From: Maritimibacter sp. HL-12
Lineage (GTDB): Bacteria; Pseudomonadota; Alphaproteobacteria; Rhodobacterales; Rhodobacteraceae
Assembly (NCBI RefSeq): GCF_900177545.1
Contig: NZ_FXBQ01000001.1
Span: forward strand, 1,568,122-1,632,121
Direction of reading: 5' to 3'
DNA length: 64,000 nucleotides
The notes under the pieces were generated by a model that made no database searches, was not told the origin of the DNA, and saw nothing but the letters and a program-made list of their open reading frames with translations. The position numbers and the translations under genes are program-made. Position 1 is the first letter of the stretch; each line of letters starts with the position of its first letter. Shown here piece by piece: positions 56,350 through 64,000 of the stretch.

Positions 56350-59234
56350 TCGCCGCCAAGCCCCGGTGTCAGCAGCGGGCGCAAAAGCGCGATCGGGTGC
56401 GCGCGCAGGCTCAGCCGCATCGAAACGTAATCCTCCACCACCGCCTCCCCGAGGCTCATCTCGGGCAGTGATACCGGCGGCTCGGCAATTCCTTCCCCGT
56501 CGATATCACGGGCAAACAGCGGCAGCGGTGCCGCGTCGCTGATCGCGCGGGCCTGCCAGAGCGCTTCGCGCCGGTCGAGGCCAAGTGCTGCGAAGGCGTC
56601 GGCCTCGGCCAGCCGGGCGAGCAGCCGGGGCGGTGTGCCCGCGCGGCGCCAGACATCGTCCACCGCGAGATAGCCGTTGCCGCGCGCCGCGGTGATCCAG
56701 CGCGCCTCCTCCTCCGCCATGCCGCGGATCTGGCGAAACCCGAGCCGCAGCGCGAGCCCGCCCTTGCCATCGGGTTCCATCACGTTGTCCCACCAGGAGG
56801 CGTTGACGCAGACCGGCCGCACTTCCACCCCGTGCTCGCGCGCATCGCGCACGATCTGGGCGGGGGCATAGAAGCCCATCGGCTGGCTGTTGAGCAGCGC
56901 GCAGGCATAAATCCCCGGATGCCGCCGCTTGAGCCAGGCCGAGGCATAGACCAGCAGCGCGAAGCTCGCCGCGTGGCTCTCGGGAAAGCCGTAGGAGCCG
57001 AAGCCCTCGATCTGGGAAAAACAGCGCTGGGCGAAATCCTCGTCATAGCCGTTCGCCCGCATCCCGCGCAGGAAGCGTTCGCGAAACTCGCTGACGTGAC
57101 CGAGCTTCTTGAAGGTGGCGAGTGCCCGGCGCAGCCGGTCGGCCTCGTCGGGGGAGAATCCTGCGCCGATGATGGCGATCTGCATCGCCTGTTCCTGGAA
57201 CAGCGGCACCCCCAGCGTCTTGCCCAGCACCGCGCCGAGCGCGTCGGAGGGAAAGCTCACCGCCTCCTCGCCGTTGCGCCGCCTGATGAAGGGATGAACC
57301 ATGTCGCCCTGGATCGGGCCGGGGCGGATGATCGCCACCTGGATCACCAGATCGTAGAACGAGCGTGGCTTCATCCGGGGCAGGAAGTTCATCTGGGCGC
57401 GGCTTTCCACCTGGAACACCCCCACGCTGTCGGCCCGGCAGAGCATGTCATACACCGCCGGGTCTTCCGGCGGCAGGCTCGCCAGCGTGTAATCGGTGTG
57501 ATGATGGGTCGAGATCAGGTCGAAGGCCTTGCGGATGCAGGTGAGCATGCCGAGCGCAAGCACATCCACCTTGAGGATACCGAGCGCATCGATATCGTCC
57601 TTGTCCCACGAAATCACCGTGCGGTCTTCCATCGTGGCGTTTTCCACCGGCACCAGCTCGTCGAGCCGCCCTTCGGTGATGATGAAACCGCCCACGTGCT
57701 GCGAAAGGTGGCGCGGAAAGCCCCGGATCTCGTCCACCAGGCTCATCACCAGCGCGAGCTGCGGGTCGCGCGGATCGAGCCCGATCTCGCGCAGCCGGTC
57801 GTCGCGCAACCCGCCGCCGCCCCAGCCCCAGACCTGGCTCGACATCGCCGCGATCGTGTCTTCCGAAAGCCCCATCGCGCGCCCCACCTCGCGGATTGCC
57901 CGCTTGCCGCGGTAATGGATCACCGTGGCGCAAAGCCCGGCGCGGTGGCGGCCGTATTTTTCGTAGATGTGCTGGATCACCTCCTCGCGCCGCTCGTGCT
58001 CGAAATCGACGTCGATATCCGGCGGCTCGTCGCGCGCCTCGCTCACGAAGCGCTCGAACACCATGGTGCCGATCTCGGGCGAAACGGAGGTGACCCCCAG
58101 CGCATAGCACACCACCGAGTTTGCCGCCGACCCCCGCCCCTGGCACAGGATGCCGCGCGAGCGGGCGAAGGCGACGATATCGTTCACGGTGAGGAAATAG
58201 GGCTCGTATTTAAGCTTGGCGATCAGCGCGAGTTCATGCTCCAGCATTCCCAGAACCCGCTCCGGTGCGCCGCCCGGGTAGCGCGCACGCAGCCCGGCCC
58301 GGGCCAGCCGTTCGAGCCGCGCCGCTGGCGTCTCGCCTTCCGCGATCTCCGACGGATATTCATAACGCAGTTCGTCGAGGCTGAAGGTGCAGCGCGCCGC
58401 GATCTCGCCGGCCCGGTGCACCGCTTGCTCATGGCCGCGAAACAGCCGCAGCATTTCCGCCTCCGACCGCAACCGCTTTTCGGCGTTGGGCTGGGCGAGC
58501 AGCCCGAGCGCATCGACCCGCCGCCCGGTGCGGATCGCGCTGAGCACGTCCACCAGCTTGCGGCGGCGGGCGTGGTGCATGATCGGCCCGGCGCTGGCCA
58601 CGATGGGCAGGCCAAGCGCCTTGGCCAGATCGCCCAGCCGGGCAAACCGCGCGGTGTCTTCGCCGTCGTAGCGCGGCACCATTGCCAGCGTCATCTGCCC
58701 TGCGAAGGCGCGGATCAGCCGTGCCACCTGTCCGCGCCAGCCCTCCGGCACCGGCTCGGGCACATGCAGCAGCATTTCCAGCCCCGCGCCGAACTCCAGC
58801 ACGTCGCCCACCCGGATCAGCGCTTCCCCCTTCGGCGCGCGCCTGCGCCCCAGCGTGATCAACCGGGTGAGCCGTCCCCACGCCGTCCGATCACGCGGCA
58901 GAACGGTGAGCGCCACGCCTTCTTCCGTCAGGATCCGCGCGGCCGGGATCAGCCGGGGCACGCAGTAGATATCCGCCGAGAGCGGGCGCGGGCATCCTTC
59001 CGGCGTGGGCGGCCCGATCGGCCCATTCGCCGCATCGAAGGCCTGTCGCTCGGCCACCCGTCGCCCGATCTCGCGCGCCGCCACATGCGCGCGCACGATC
59101 CCCGCCACCGAGTTTTCATCGGCGATGGCGAGCGCGGGCATCCCCATCAACCCCGCCCGCTCGACGTAGTCCTCCGGGTGCGAACCCCCGGTGAGAAACG
59201 TGAAATTCGAGGTGATCGACAGTTCGGCAAACAT
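56337..59234 (-). CDS. dnaE2: error-prone DNA polymerase DnaE2, C-terminally shortened
   Basis: The 965-residue protein has a PHP domain (FAELSITSNFTFLTGGSHPEDY), the polymerase core with catalytic acids in PDIDVDFEHERREE, and the C-terminal alpha-helical region up to SLRAHPIALLRPLL. It stops soon after (GDQSA), lacking about 100 or more residues of the usual OB-fold domain of longer DnaE2 proteins. ATG 59234 gives the usual MFAELSITSNF start. imuA and imuB, its usual partners in SOS mutagenesis, are absent next to it. Its tail overlaps the RHH gene. Confidence 0.93.
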   Translation of the reverse strand: MFAELSITSNFTFLTGGSHPEDYVERAGLMGMPALAIADENSVAGIVRAHVAAREIGRRVAERQAFDAANGPIGPPTPEGCPRPLSADIYCVPRLIPAARILTEEGVALTVLPRDRTAWGRLTRLITLGRRRAPKGEALIRVGDVLEFGAGLEMLLHVPEPVPEGWRGQVARLIRAFAGQMTLAMVPRYDGEDTARFARLGDLAKALGLPIVASAGPIMHHARRRKLVDVLSAIRTGRRVDALGLLAQPNAEKRLRSEAEMLRLFRGHEQAVHRAGEIAARCTFSLDELRYEYPSEIAEGETPAARLERLARAGLRARYPGGAPERVLGMLEHELALIAKLKYEPYFLTVNDIVAFARSRGILCQGRGSAANSVVCYALGVTSVSPEIGTMVFERFVSEARDEPPDIDVDFEHERREEVIQHIYEKYGRHRAGLCATVIHYRGKRAIREVGRAMGLSEDTIAAMSSQVWGWGGGGLRDDRLREIGLDPRDPQLALVMSLVDEIRGFPRHLSQHVGGFIITEGRLDELVPVENATMEDRTVISWDKDDIDALGILKVDVLALGMLTCIRKAFDLISTHHHTDYTLASLPPEDPAVYDMLCRADSVGVFQVESRAQMNFLPRMKPRSFYDLVIQVAIIRPGPIQGDMVHPFIRRRNGEEAVSFPSDALGAVLGKTLGVPLFQEQAMQIAIIGAGFSPDEADRLRRALATFKKLGHVSEFRERFLRGMRANGYDEDFAQRCFSQIEGFGSYGFPESHAASFALLVYASAWLKRRHPGIYACALLNSQPMGFYAPAQIVRDAREHGVEVRPVCVNASWWDNVMEPDGKGGLALRLGFRQIRGMAEEEARWITAARGNGYLAVDDVWRRAGTPPRLLARLAEADAFAALGLDRREALWQARAISDAAPLPLFARDIDGEGIAEPPVSLPEMSLGEAVVEDYVSMRLSLRAHPIALLRPLLTPGLGGDQSA

Positions 59235-59294
59235 GATGGGGGTGAGTATATTCACCTTTTGTTCTCATGTGGAGTCCCCGTCCCCGGAAGGCTG

Positions 59295-59792
59295 CTACAA
59301 CCTGTCTTCGAACTTTGCGATCACCTCGCGGTAGATGTCGCGTTTGAACGGCACGATCTTCTCGACAAGGACGCGCGGGTCCAGCCATGTCCACCGGCTG
59401 AACTCGGGATGCGCGGTCTCGATCACGATCTGGTTGTCGGCGCCATGAAAGCGCATCAGGTACCAGCGTTGCTTCTGCCCCCGAAAGCGCCCCTTCCAGA
59501 TCCGGGGCACGACCTCGGCGGGCAGATCGTAGGTCAGCCAGCCCGGATACTCCGCCTCGACGGTCACCAGGTCGCGGCCGATCCCGGTTTCCTCCTCCAG
59601 CTCGCGCAAGGCCGCTTCCAGCGGGTCTTCGCCCTCGTCGATCCCGCCCTGCGGTGCCTGCCATGCGGTTTCGCCGGTGCCCAGCTTTGCCGCGTCAAGC
59701 CGCTGGCCCGCAAAGAGCAGACCCTTCGGATTGGCCAGCATGACGCCCACGTTGGGGCGGTAGGGCAGGGTCGAAATCTCGTCAGGTGTCAT
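59295..59792 (-). CDS. rppH: RNA pyrophosphohydrolase RppH
   Basis: RppH removes pyrophosphate from the 5' end of mRNA and starts decay. The 165-residue Nudix protein has [11 protein letters not shown] near 11, the Nudix box [23 protein letters not shown] (about 49-71), [10 protein letters not shown] and [10 protein letters not shown]. The length is usual. ctpA, the gene upstream, ends with a terminator, so rppH probably has its own promoter. Confidence 0.96.
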   Translation of the reverse strand: MTPDEISTLPYRPNVGVMLANPKGLLFAGQRLDAAKLGTGETAWQAPQGGIDEGEDPLEAALRELEEETGIGRDLVTVEAEYPGWLTYDLPAEVVPRIWKGRFRGQKQRWYLMRFHGADNQIVIETAHPEFSRWTWLDPRVLVEKIVPFKRDIYREVIAKFEDRL

Positions 59793-59840
59793 CTGCGTCT
59801 CCAGTTCCGGGCCGACACTACTCCCGCCGGACAGGAAAAG

Positions 59841-59870
59841 AAAAGGCCACCCCGGAAGGGATGGCCTTTT
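59841..59870 (-). terminator. intrinsic terminator of the envC-ctpA transcript
   Basis: AAAAGGCCA and TGGCCTTTT are perfect nine-base arms, extended by CCC/GGG after one mismatch with a GGAA loop. On the minus strand the stem is followed by CTTTTCC, so it ends ctpA transcription 22 bases after its stop. Confidence 0.85.
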
Positions 59871-59892
59871 GATTGTTCAGGCAAAGCCGGTC

Positions 59893-61236
59893 TCAGCGGT
59901 TGGAATCCATCGCCACGGTGGCGAGGCCCTTGAGCAGATCGAGCGCGTAGGAAAGCTGGAAATCCTGATCACGCAGCTCGGCGGCTGCTTCCGCGGCTTC
60001 AAGCTCCTCCTCGATCAGCTTGATCTCGTCTTCGCTCAGGCTGTCGTTGTTCAACCGCCCGCGCAGATCGGCTTCCGAGCGGGAGGGCCGGTTTTCCTCT
60101 TCTTCGGCACCTTCCTCAGCCGGTGCGCGCGGCGGCTGTTGCACCACGATGTCGGGGCTGACGCCCAGCGCCTGGATCGACCGGCCCGACGGCGTGTAGT
60201 AGCGCGCGGTCGTCAGCCGCATCGCGCCGTCACCCCTGAGCGGCATGACGGTTTGCACCGAGCCCTTGCCGAAGCTCTTGGTGCCGACGATGAGCGCGCG
60301 GTGATGGTCCTGCAACGCGCCGGCGACGATCTCCGAGGCCGAGGCCGAGCCGCCGTTGATCAGAACCACCATCGGTTTGCCTTCGGTGATGTCGCCCGGT
60401 TCGGCGTTCACCCGCTCGGTATCTTCGGGGTTGCGGCCCCGGGTCGAGACGATCTCGCCGGAGTCGAGGAAGGCGTCGGAGATCGAGATCGCCTGGTTCA
60501 GCAATCCACCCGGGTTGTTGCGCAGGTCGAGAACCACACCGGCCAGTTCGTCCATCCCGCCAAGGTCCTCGATCACCGTATCGAGGCCGTCGCGCACGTT
60601 CGAATAGGACTGATCGTTGAAGGTGGTCACCCGGATCACCGCAATATCGCCTTCGGTGCGCACCGTGGCGGCGGTGAGCTTGATCGTGTCGCGGATGATC
60701 GAGACGTCGAACGGCTCTTCCACACCTTCACGCACCACGGTGATAATGATCTCCGAACCCACCGGCCCGCGCATCATGTCCACCGCTTCGTCGAGGGTCA
60801 GGCCAAGCAACGACTCGTTGTCGACATGGGTAATGAAATCGCCCGCTTCGATTCCCGCGGCATCGGCCGGGGTTCCGTCCATCGGCGAGATGACCTTCAC
60901 GAACCCCTCTTCCTGGCTGACTTCGATGCCAAGGCCGCCAAAGGAGCCCCGCGTCTGCACCTGCATGTCGGCCGCGTCATCCGGCGCGAGATAGCCCGAA
61001 TGCGGGTCGAGCGAGGTCAGCATCCCGTTGATCGCCGCCTCGATCAATTCTGACGGTTCCACGTCCTCGACGTATTGCGAGCGGATGCGTTCGAACACGT
61101 CACCGAACAGGTCGAGCTGCTGGTAGACGCTCGAGCTTCGCGCGGCCTCCTGTGCGATGATGGGGCCAGCGACCTGCGTGGTCAGAAGTGCCCCGGCGAG
61201 CGTGCCGCCCAGCGCGGCCATCAGGAATTTCTTCAT
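59893..61236 (-). CDS. ctpA: carboxyl-terminal processing protease (S41, CtpA)
   Basis: The 447-residue protein has a signal peptide (MKKFLMAALGGTLAGALLTT, cleavage near IIAQE), a PDZ domain (about 95-165; GLGIEVSQEEGFVKVISPMDGTPADAAGI) and the S41 core with the catalytic Ser in GGSASASEIVAGAL and Lys in GTKSFGKGSVQ. The C-terminal 70 residues are Glu-rich and polar. It trims cell-wall enzymes and other periplasmic proteins. It follows the EnvC-like gene after 16 bases. Confidence 0.96.
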   Translation of the reverse strand: MKKFLMAALGGTLAGALLTTQVAGPIIAQEAARSSSVYQQLDLFGDVFERIRSQYVEDVEPSELIEAAINGMLTSLDPHSGYLAPDDAADMQVQTRGSFGGLGIEVSQEEGFVKVISPMDGTPADAAGIEAGDFITHVDNESLLGLTLDEAVDMMRGPVGSEIIITVVREGVEEPFDVSIIRDTIKLTAATVRTEGDIAVIRVTTFNDQSYSNVRDGLDTVIEDLGGMDELAGVVLDLRNNPGGLLNQAISISDAFLDSGEIVSTRGRNPEDTERVNAEPGDITEGKPMVVLINGGSASASEIVAGALQDHHRALIVGTKSFGKGSVQTVMPLRGDGAMRLTTARYYTPSGRSIQALGVSPDIVVQQPPRAPAEEGAEEEENRPSRSEADLRGRLNNDSLSEDEIKLIEEELEAAEAAAELRDQDFQLSYALDLLKGLATVAMDSNR

Positions 61237-61252
61237 GTCTGCTCCGGATCTT

Positions 61253-62398
61253 TCAGTTTTCGGGGCCCGCGAACCAGGTGCCCGGGTCCTGCGGTGTTCC
61301 GTCTCTTCTTATCTCTATATAAAGCGACTCCGTCGCTTGTGCGCCACCTCCTTGCGCCGAAGTTATCAAAAAGGCTTGATCCTCATCCCTTTGAGCGCCA
61401 CCCATCAGCCCTACAGGCGCGCCTTTCGGCAAGACCTCGCCGACCGTGCCAAATAACTGGCCGAGGCCGGCAAGCACGAGGAAATAGCCCTCACCCGGTT
61501 CGAGGATCGCAACTTCGCCGTAGTCGAGCAGCGGCCCGAGATACCGAATCGTTGCGGGCCAGGGCGTGGTCACCAGCGTGAGCGGCCGGGTGGCGACCAC
61601 CCAGCCGGGGCGTTTCACGCCCGCCGCGTCGGCCTCCTCGAAGCGCCGGATCACACGACCGAGCACCGGCATGTCGAGCACACCTTGTGCTTCGGAAAAG
61701 TCCGGCTGCGCGATCGAAACGCCGGTTTCTTCCACCGTCGCGCTCATCAGCCCGCTGGCAAAACTCTCCAGCGTGTCGGCGGAGTTGATCAGGTTCTCCA
61801 TTGCCTCCTCGTCGGCGACGAGTCGACGCGGCAGATCGGTTCGATTGGCAACCGCTTTCGACAATTCGATACGCGCGGCCTGCACGCCCTGCAGTCCTTC
61901 CTCCAAGGTGCTCACCGCCGCTTCCTGAAGGGCGCGCAGCATCGCCACCTCCTGCAAGGCCTCTCGCAAGGCCATGGCCTCCCGGGAGAGGGCGGGGGTT
62001 ACGTCCGAAAGGATCATGCCCGAGCGTGCCGTGCCGAGCGGCCCGGACGGATGCAGCAGGAGGTGCGACTCCGGCGCTGCCTCGATGGATTGCAGAACCC
62101 CGAGCAACTGCGCCAGCCGTTCGCTTTCGGCCGAGAAAACTCCGTGGATCGCGCTTTCCCGCATCGTCGCCTGCCGCAGCCCCTCGCGCAGCGCGGCGAG
62201 CCCCTTTTCGTAGGCCTGAACTGTCTGGGTGAGCGCCGCCACCCGGTCTCGGGCACCGTCCGCGGCTTCGAGCGCTTCACCGGCGGCCTGCAATTCCTCC
62301 ATCGCCGCCTGTGCGCTCAGCGTCGGATCGGTCTGTGCCGCAGCCGGAAAGGGCGCAAACGCAAGCGAAAGCGCGAGGAGAAGCGCGCGGTGCCTCAC
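61253..62398 (-). CDS. EnvC-like murein hydrolase activator
   Basis: The 381-residue protein has a signal peptide (LLLALSLAFAPFPAAAQ), long coiled-coil regions (about 30-215) and a C-terminal LytM-like domain (about 250-381; PVLGRVIRRFEEADAAGVKRPGWVVATR, LGPLLDYGEVAILEPGEGYFLVLAGL). The zinc ligands of active M23 peptidases are missing, as in EnvC, which activates amidases during cell division. It overlaps gpmI by four bases and precedes ctpA, an order common in alphaproteobacteria. Confidence 0.9.
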   Translation of the reverse strand: MRHRALLLALSLAFAPFPAAAQTDPTLSAQAAMEELQAAGEALEAADGARDRVAALTQTVQAYEKGLAALREGLRQATMRESAIHGVFSAESERLAQLLGVLQSIEAAPESHLLLHPSGPLGTARSGMILSDVTPALSREAMALREALQEVAMLRALQEAAVSTLEEGLQGVQAARIELSKAVANRTDLPRRLVADEEAMENLINSADTLESFASGLMSATVEETGVSIAQPDFSEAQGVLDMPVLGRVIRRFEEADAAGVKRPGWVVATRPLTLVTTPWPATIRYLGPLLDYGEVAILEPGEGYFLVLAGLGQLFGTVGEVLPKGAPVGLMGGAQRDEDQAFLITSAQGGGAQATESLYIEIRRDGTPQDPGTWFAGPEN

Positions 62399-63918
62399 CG
62401 GACGATCAGGCTCTGGCCGGTCATTTCGCTGGGTTGTTCGAGGCCCATCAGCTCAAGCAGGGTCGGGGCAAGATCGCAAAGCTTGCCACCCTCGCGCAAC
62501 GCAATGCCCTCCGGCCCGCCCACCAGCACCACCGGCACCGGATTGGTGGTATGTGCGGTGTGCGGCCCGCCGGTTTCGGGATCGACCATGGTTTCGCAGT
62601 TGCCGTGGTCGGCGGTCACGATCATCGCGCCGCCCGCCGCCTCCAGCGCCGCCAGAACCTCGCCAAGCGCGGCATCCACGGTTTCCACCGCCTTGATCGC
62701 AGCTTGCAGATCGCCGCTGTGGCCCACCATGTCGGGGTTGGCGTAATTCGTCACGATCAGATCATAGCCCTTCCCGATCGCATCCACGAAATGCTCCGTG
62801 ACTTCGCCTGCGCTCATCTCCGGCTGGAGATCGTAGGTTGCCACCTTCGGGCTCGGTGCCATGTAGCGGTCTTCGCCTTCCTCCGGCTCTTCCTTGCCGC
62901 CGTTCAGGAAGAAGGTGACATGCGGGTATTTCTCGGTTTCCGCCAGCCGGAATTGCCGCAAGCCATGTTGGGCCACCCATGACCCGAGCGTGTTGACGAT
63001 ATCGCGCGGCGGAAAAACCGTCGTCATGTAGTCGTTGTGGCGGCTGGAATATTCCACAAGTCCGAGCCGTGCGGCCAGTTTCGGCCTTGTGCCGACGTCG
63101 AACTCGGCAAAGCCCGGCTCCCCGATCGCGCGCAGAATCTCGCGCGCCCGGTCGGCCCGGAAATTCATGCAGAACACGCCGTCACCATCCTTGATCCCGG
63201 CATGGCCCGCGATCACCGTGGGCTTGATGAATTCGTCGGTCTCGCCGCGGTCATAGGCGGCCGCGATCGCGGCGTCGGCGCTCGCCGCCACCGCGCCCAT
63301 CGCCTTCACCATTGCATCATAGGCCAGCGTTACCCGCTCCCAGCGGTTGTCACGGTCCATCGCGTAATAGCGGCCCGAAACACTCGCCACCCGGGCCCCC
63401 TCGGGCAGATCGGCCTCGAAGGCCGCCACCTGCTCACGCGCCGATTTCGGGGCCACGTCGCGGCCGTCGGTGATGACATGCAACGCTACCGGCACCCCCG
63501 CCGAAGCAATCTCCCGCGCCGCGGCAACGATATGGTCCTGGTGCGCGTGCACCCCGCCCGGACTGGTCAGGCCGAACAGATGTGCGGTGCCACCCGATGT
63601 TTTCATCGCGCGGATGAAATCCAGAAGCGCGGGCATCTTGCCGAACTCGCCGTCTTCGATTGCCAAGCCGATCATTCCGAGGTCCATCGCTACCACCCGG
63701 CCCGCGCCGATATTGGTGTGTCCGACTTCTGAATTGCCCATCTGCCCATCGGGAAGGCCCACCGCCCGGCCATCGGTTTTCAACGCGCCATGCGGGCAGG
63801 TTTGCCAGATCCGGTCGAAATTCGGTGTGCTCGCGAGTTTCACGGCATTGTTCTCGCGTTCCTCGCGCAGGCCGAAACCGTCGAGAATGCATAGAACGAC
63901 GGGCTTGGGAGTGGTCAT
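62395..63918 (-). CDS. gpmI: 2,3-bisphosphoglycerate-independent phosphoglycerate mutase
   Basis: GpmI interconverts 3- and 2-phosphoglycerate in glycolysis with two Mn ions. The 507-residue protein has CILDGFGLREE near 9, the phosphorylated Ser in GNSEVGHTNIGAG near 62, GGVHAHQDHI and TADHGNCETM near the C-terminus with metal ligands. The length is normal. It is the first gene of the gpmI-envC-ctpA run. Confidence 0.98.
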   Translation of the reverse strand: MTTPKPVVLCILDGFGLREERENNAVKLASTPNFDRIWQTCPHGALKTDGRAVGLPDGQMGNSEVGHTNIGAGRVVAMDLGMIGLAIEDGEFGKMPALLDFIRAMKTSGGTAHLFGLTSPGGVHAHQDHIVAAAREIASAGVPVALHVITDGRDVAPKSAREQVAAFEADLPEGARVASVSGRYYAMDRDNRWERVTLAYDAMVKAMGAVAASADAAIAAAYDRGETDEFIKPTVIAGHAGIKDGDGVFCMNFRADRAREILRAIGEPGFAEFDVGTRPKLAARLGLVEYSSRHNDYMTTVFPPRDIVNTLGSWVAQHGLRQFRLAETEKYPHVTFFLNGGKEEPEEGEDRYMAPSPKVATYDLQPEMSAGEVTEHFVDAIGKGYDLIVTNYANPDMVGHSGDLQAAIKAVETVDAALGEVLAALEAAGGAMIVTADHGNCETMVDPETGGPHTAHTTNPVPVVLVGGPEGIALREGGKLCDLAPTLLELMGLEQPSEMTGQSLIVR

Positions 63919-64000
63919 CTGGAGCCTCGCTTTCTGTTGCCCCCTATCTAGCCTCCGGCCCGGGTGCAGACAATGGCCTCGCCCGGCACCGCGGGAATTG
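63919..64000. other. upstream flank of gpmI
   Basis: The final 82 bases hold the gpmI ribosome-binding site side and a GC-rich stretch with no gene I can support. Confidence 0.4.

Overview
The window looks like chromosomal DNA of a GC-rich alphaproteobacterium of the Rhodobacterales (Roseobacter/Rhodobacter group). Pointers are the arrangements hslV-hslU, rimP-nusA-ylxR-infB, comF-grxC-nit, argJ beside a parvulin and secA, a 3-oxo-type IalB protein, Hint-domain proteins, and a cbbR/cbbFPTGA block. Proteins are dense and head-to-tail overlaps (ATGA, GTGA) are common. I see no tRNA, rRNA, CRISPR array, insertion sequence, integrase or phage gene. No gene-free stretch exceeds 300 bases.

Layout. 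(1) 0-6.3 kb: hslVU protease, hemH, a methyltransferase, comF, grxC, a nitrilase and a MarR regulator. (2) 6.3-13.8 kb: ubiG, a prolyl-iminopeptidase-type hydrolase, then the translation/transcription operon rimP-nusA-ylxR-infB, which has a clear promoter and an intrinsic-terminator-like hairpin before its first codon. (3) 13.8-24.9 kb: mutT, argJ and a parvulin, facing secA; two envelope proteins; radC; an asparaginase; an IalB protein. (4) 25-40 kb: rlmN, small DNA-binding-type proteins, a LOG-type protein, dapD, a Tat-exported sulfide:quinone oxidoreductase with a candidate SqrR/BigR operator over its promoter, nnrU, two linked Hint proteins, dapE, rnr and a lytic transglycosylase.

(5) 40-56.3 kb is the metabolic core. 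A minus-strand Calvin-cycle operon (cbbF, cbbP, cbbT, cbbG, cbbA, rpe, an MBL hydrolase, a thioredoxin-like protein, gph, cbbY) diverges from cbbR. It has no RuBisCO gene in the window, although phosphoribulokinase and the two salvage phosphatases imply one elsewhere. Tail to tail with cbbR lies a 12-gene minus-strand sulfur operon: two half-size YeeE/YedE transporters, a TusA-like carrier, two tiny membrane proteins, a membrane-anchored protein ending in Gly-Gly-Cys, a degenerate rhodanese, three DsrE-like small proteins, an active periplasmic rhodanese and a cytochrome c. A ribbon-helix-helix gene is divergent from it. I read this as a sulfane-sulfur capture, import and relay system; it is the most promising candidate for something undescribed. 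Together with SQR it would supply electrons for CO2 fixation.

(6) 56.3-64 kb: an error-prone DNA polymerase DnaE2 that stops before its usual C-terminal domain and lacks imuAB beside it, then rppH, ctpA, an EnvC-like protein and gpmI. The 40.07-56.35 kb block overlaps its neighbours at both ends in convergent orientation, so it may be an acquired lithoautotrophy block.
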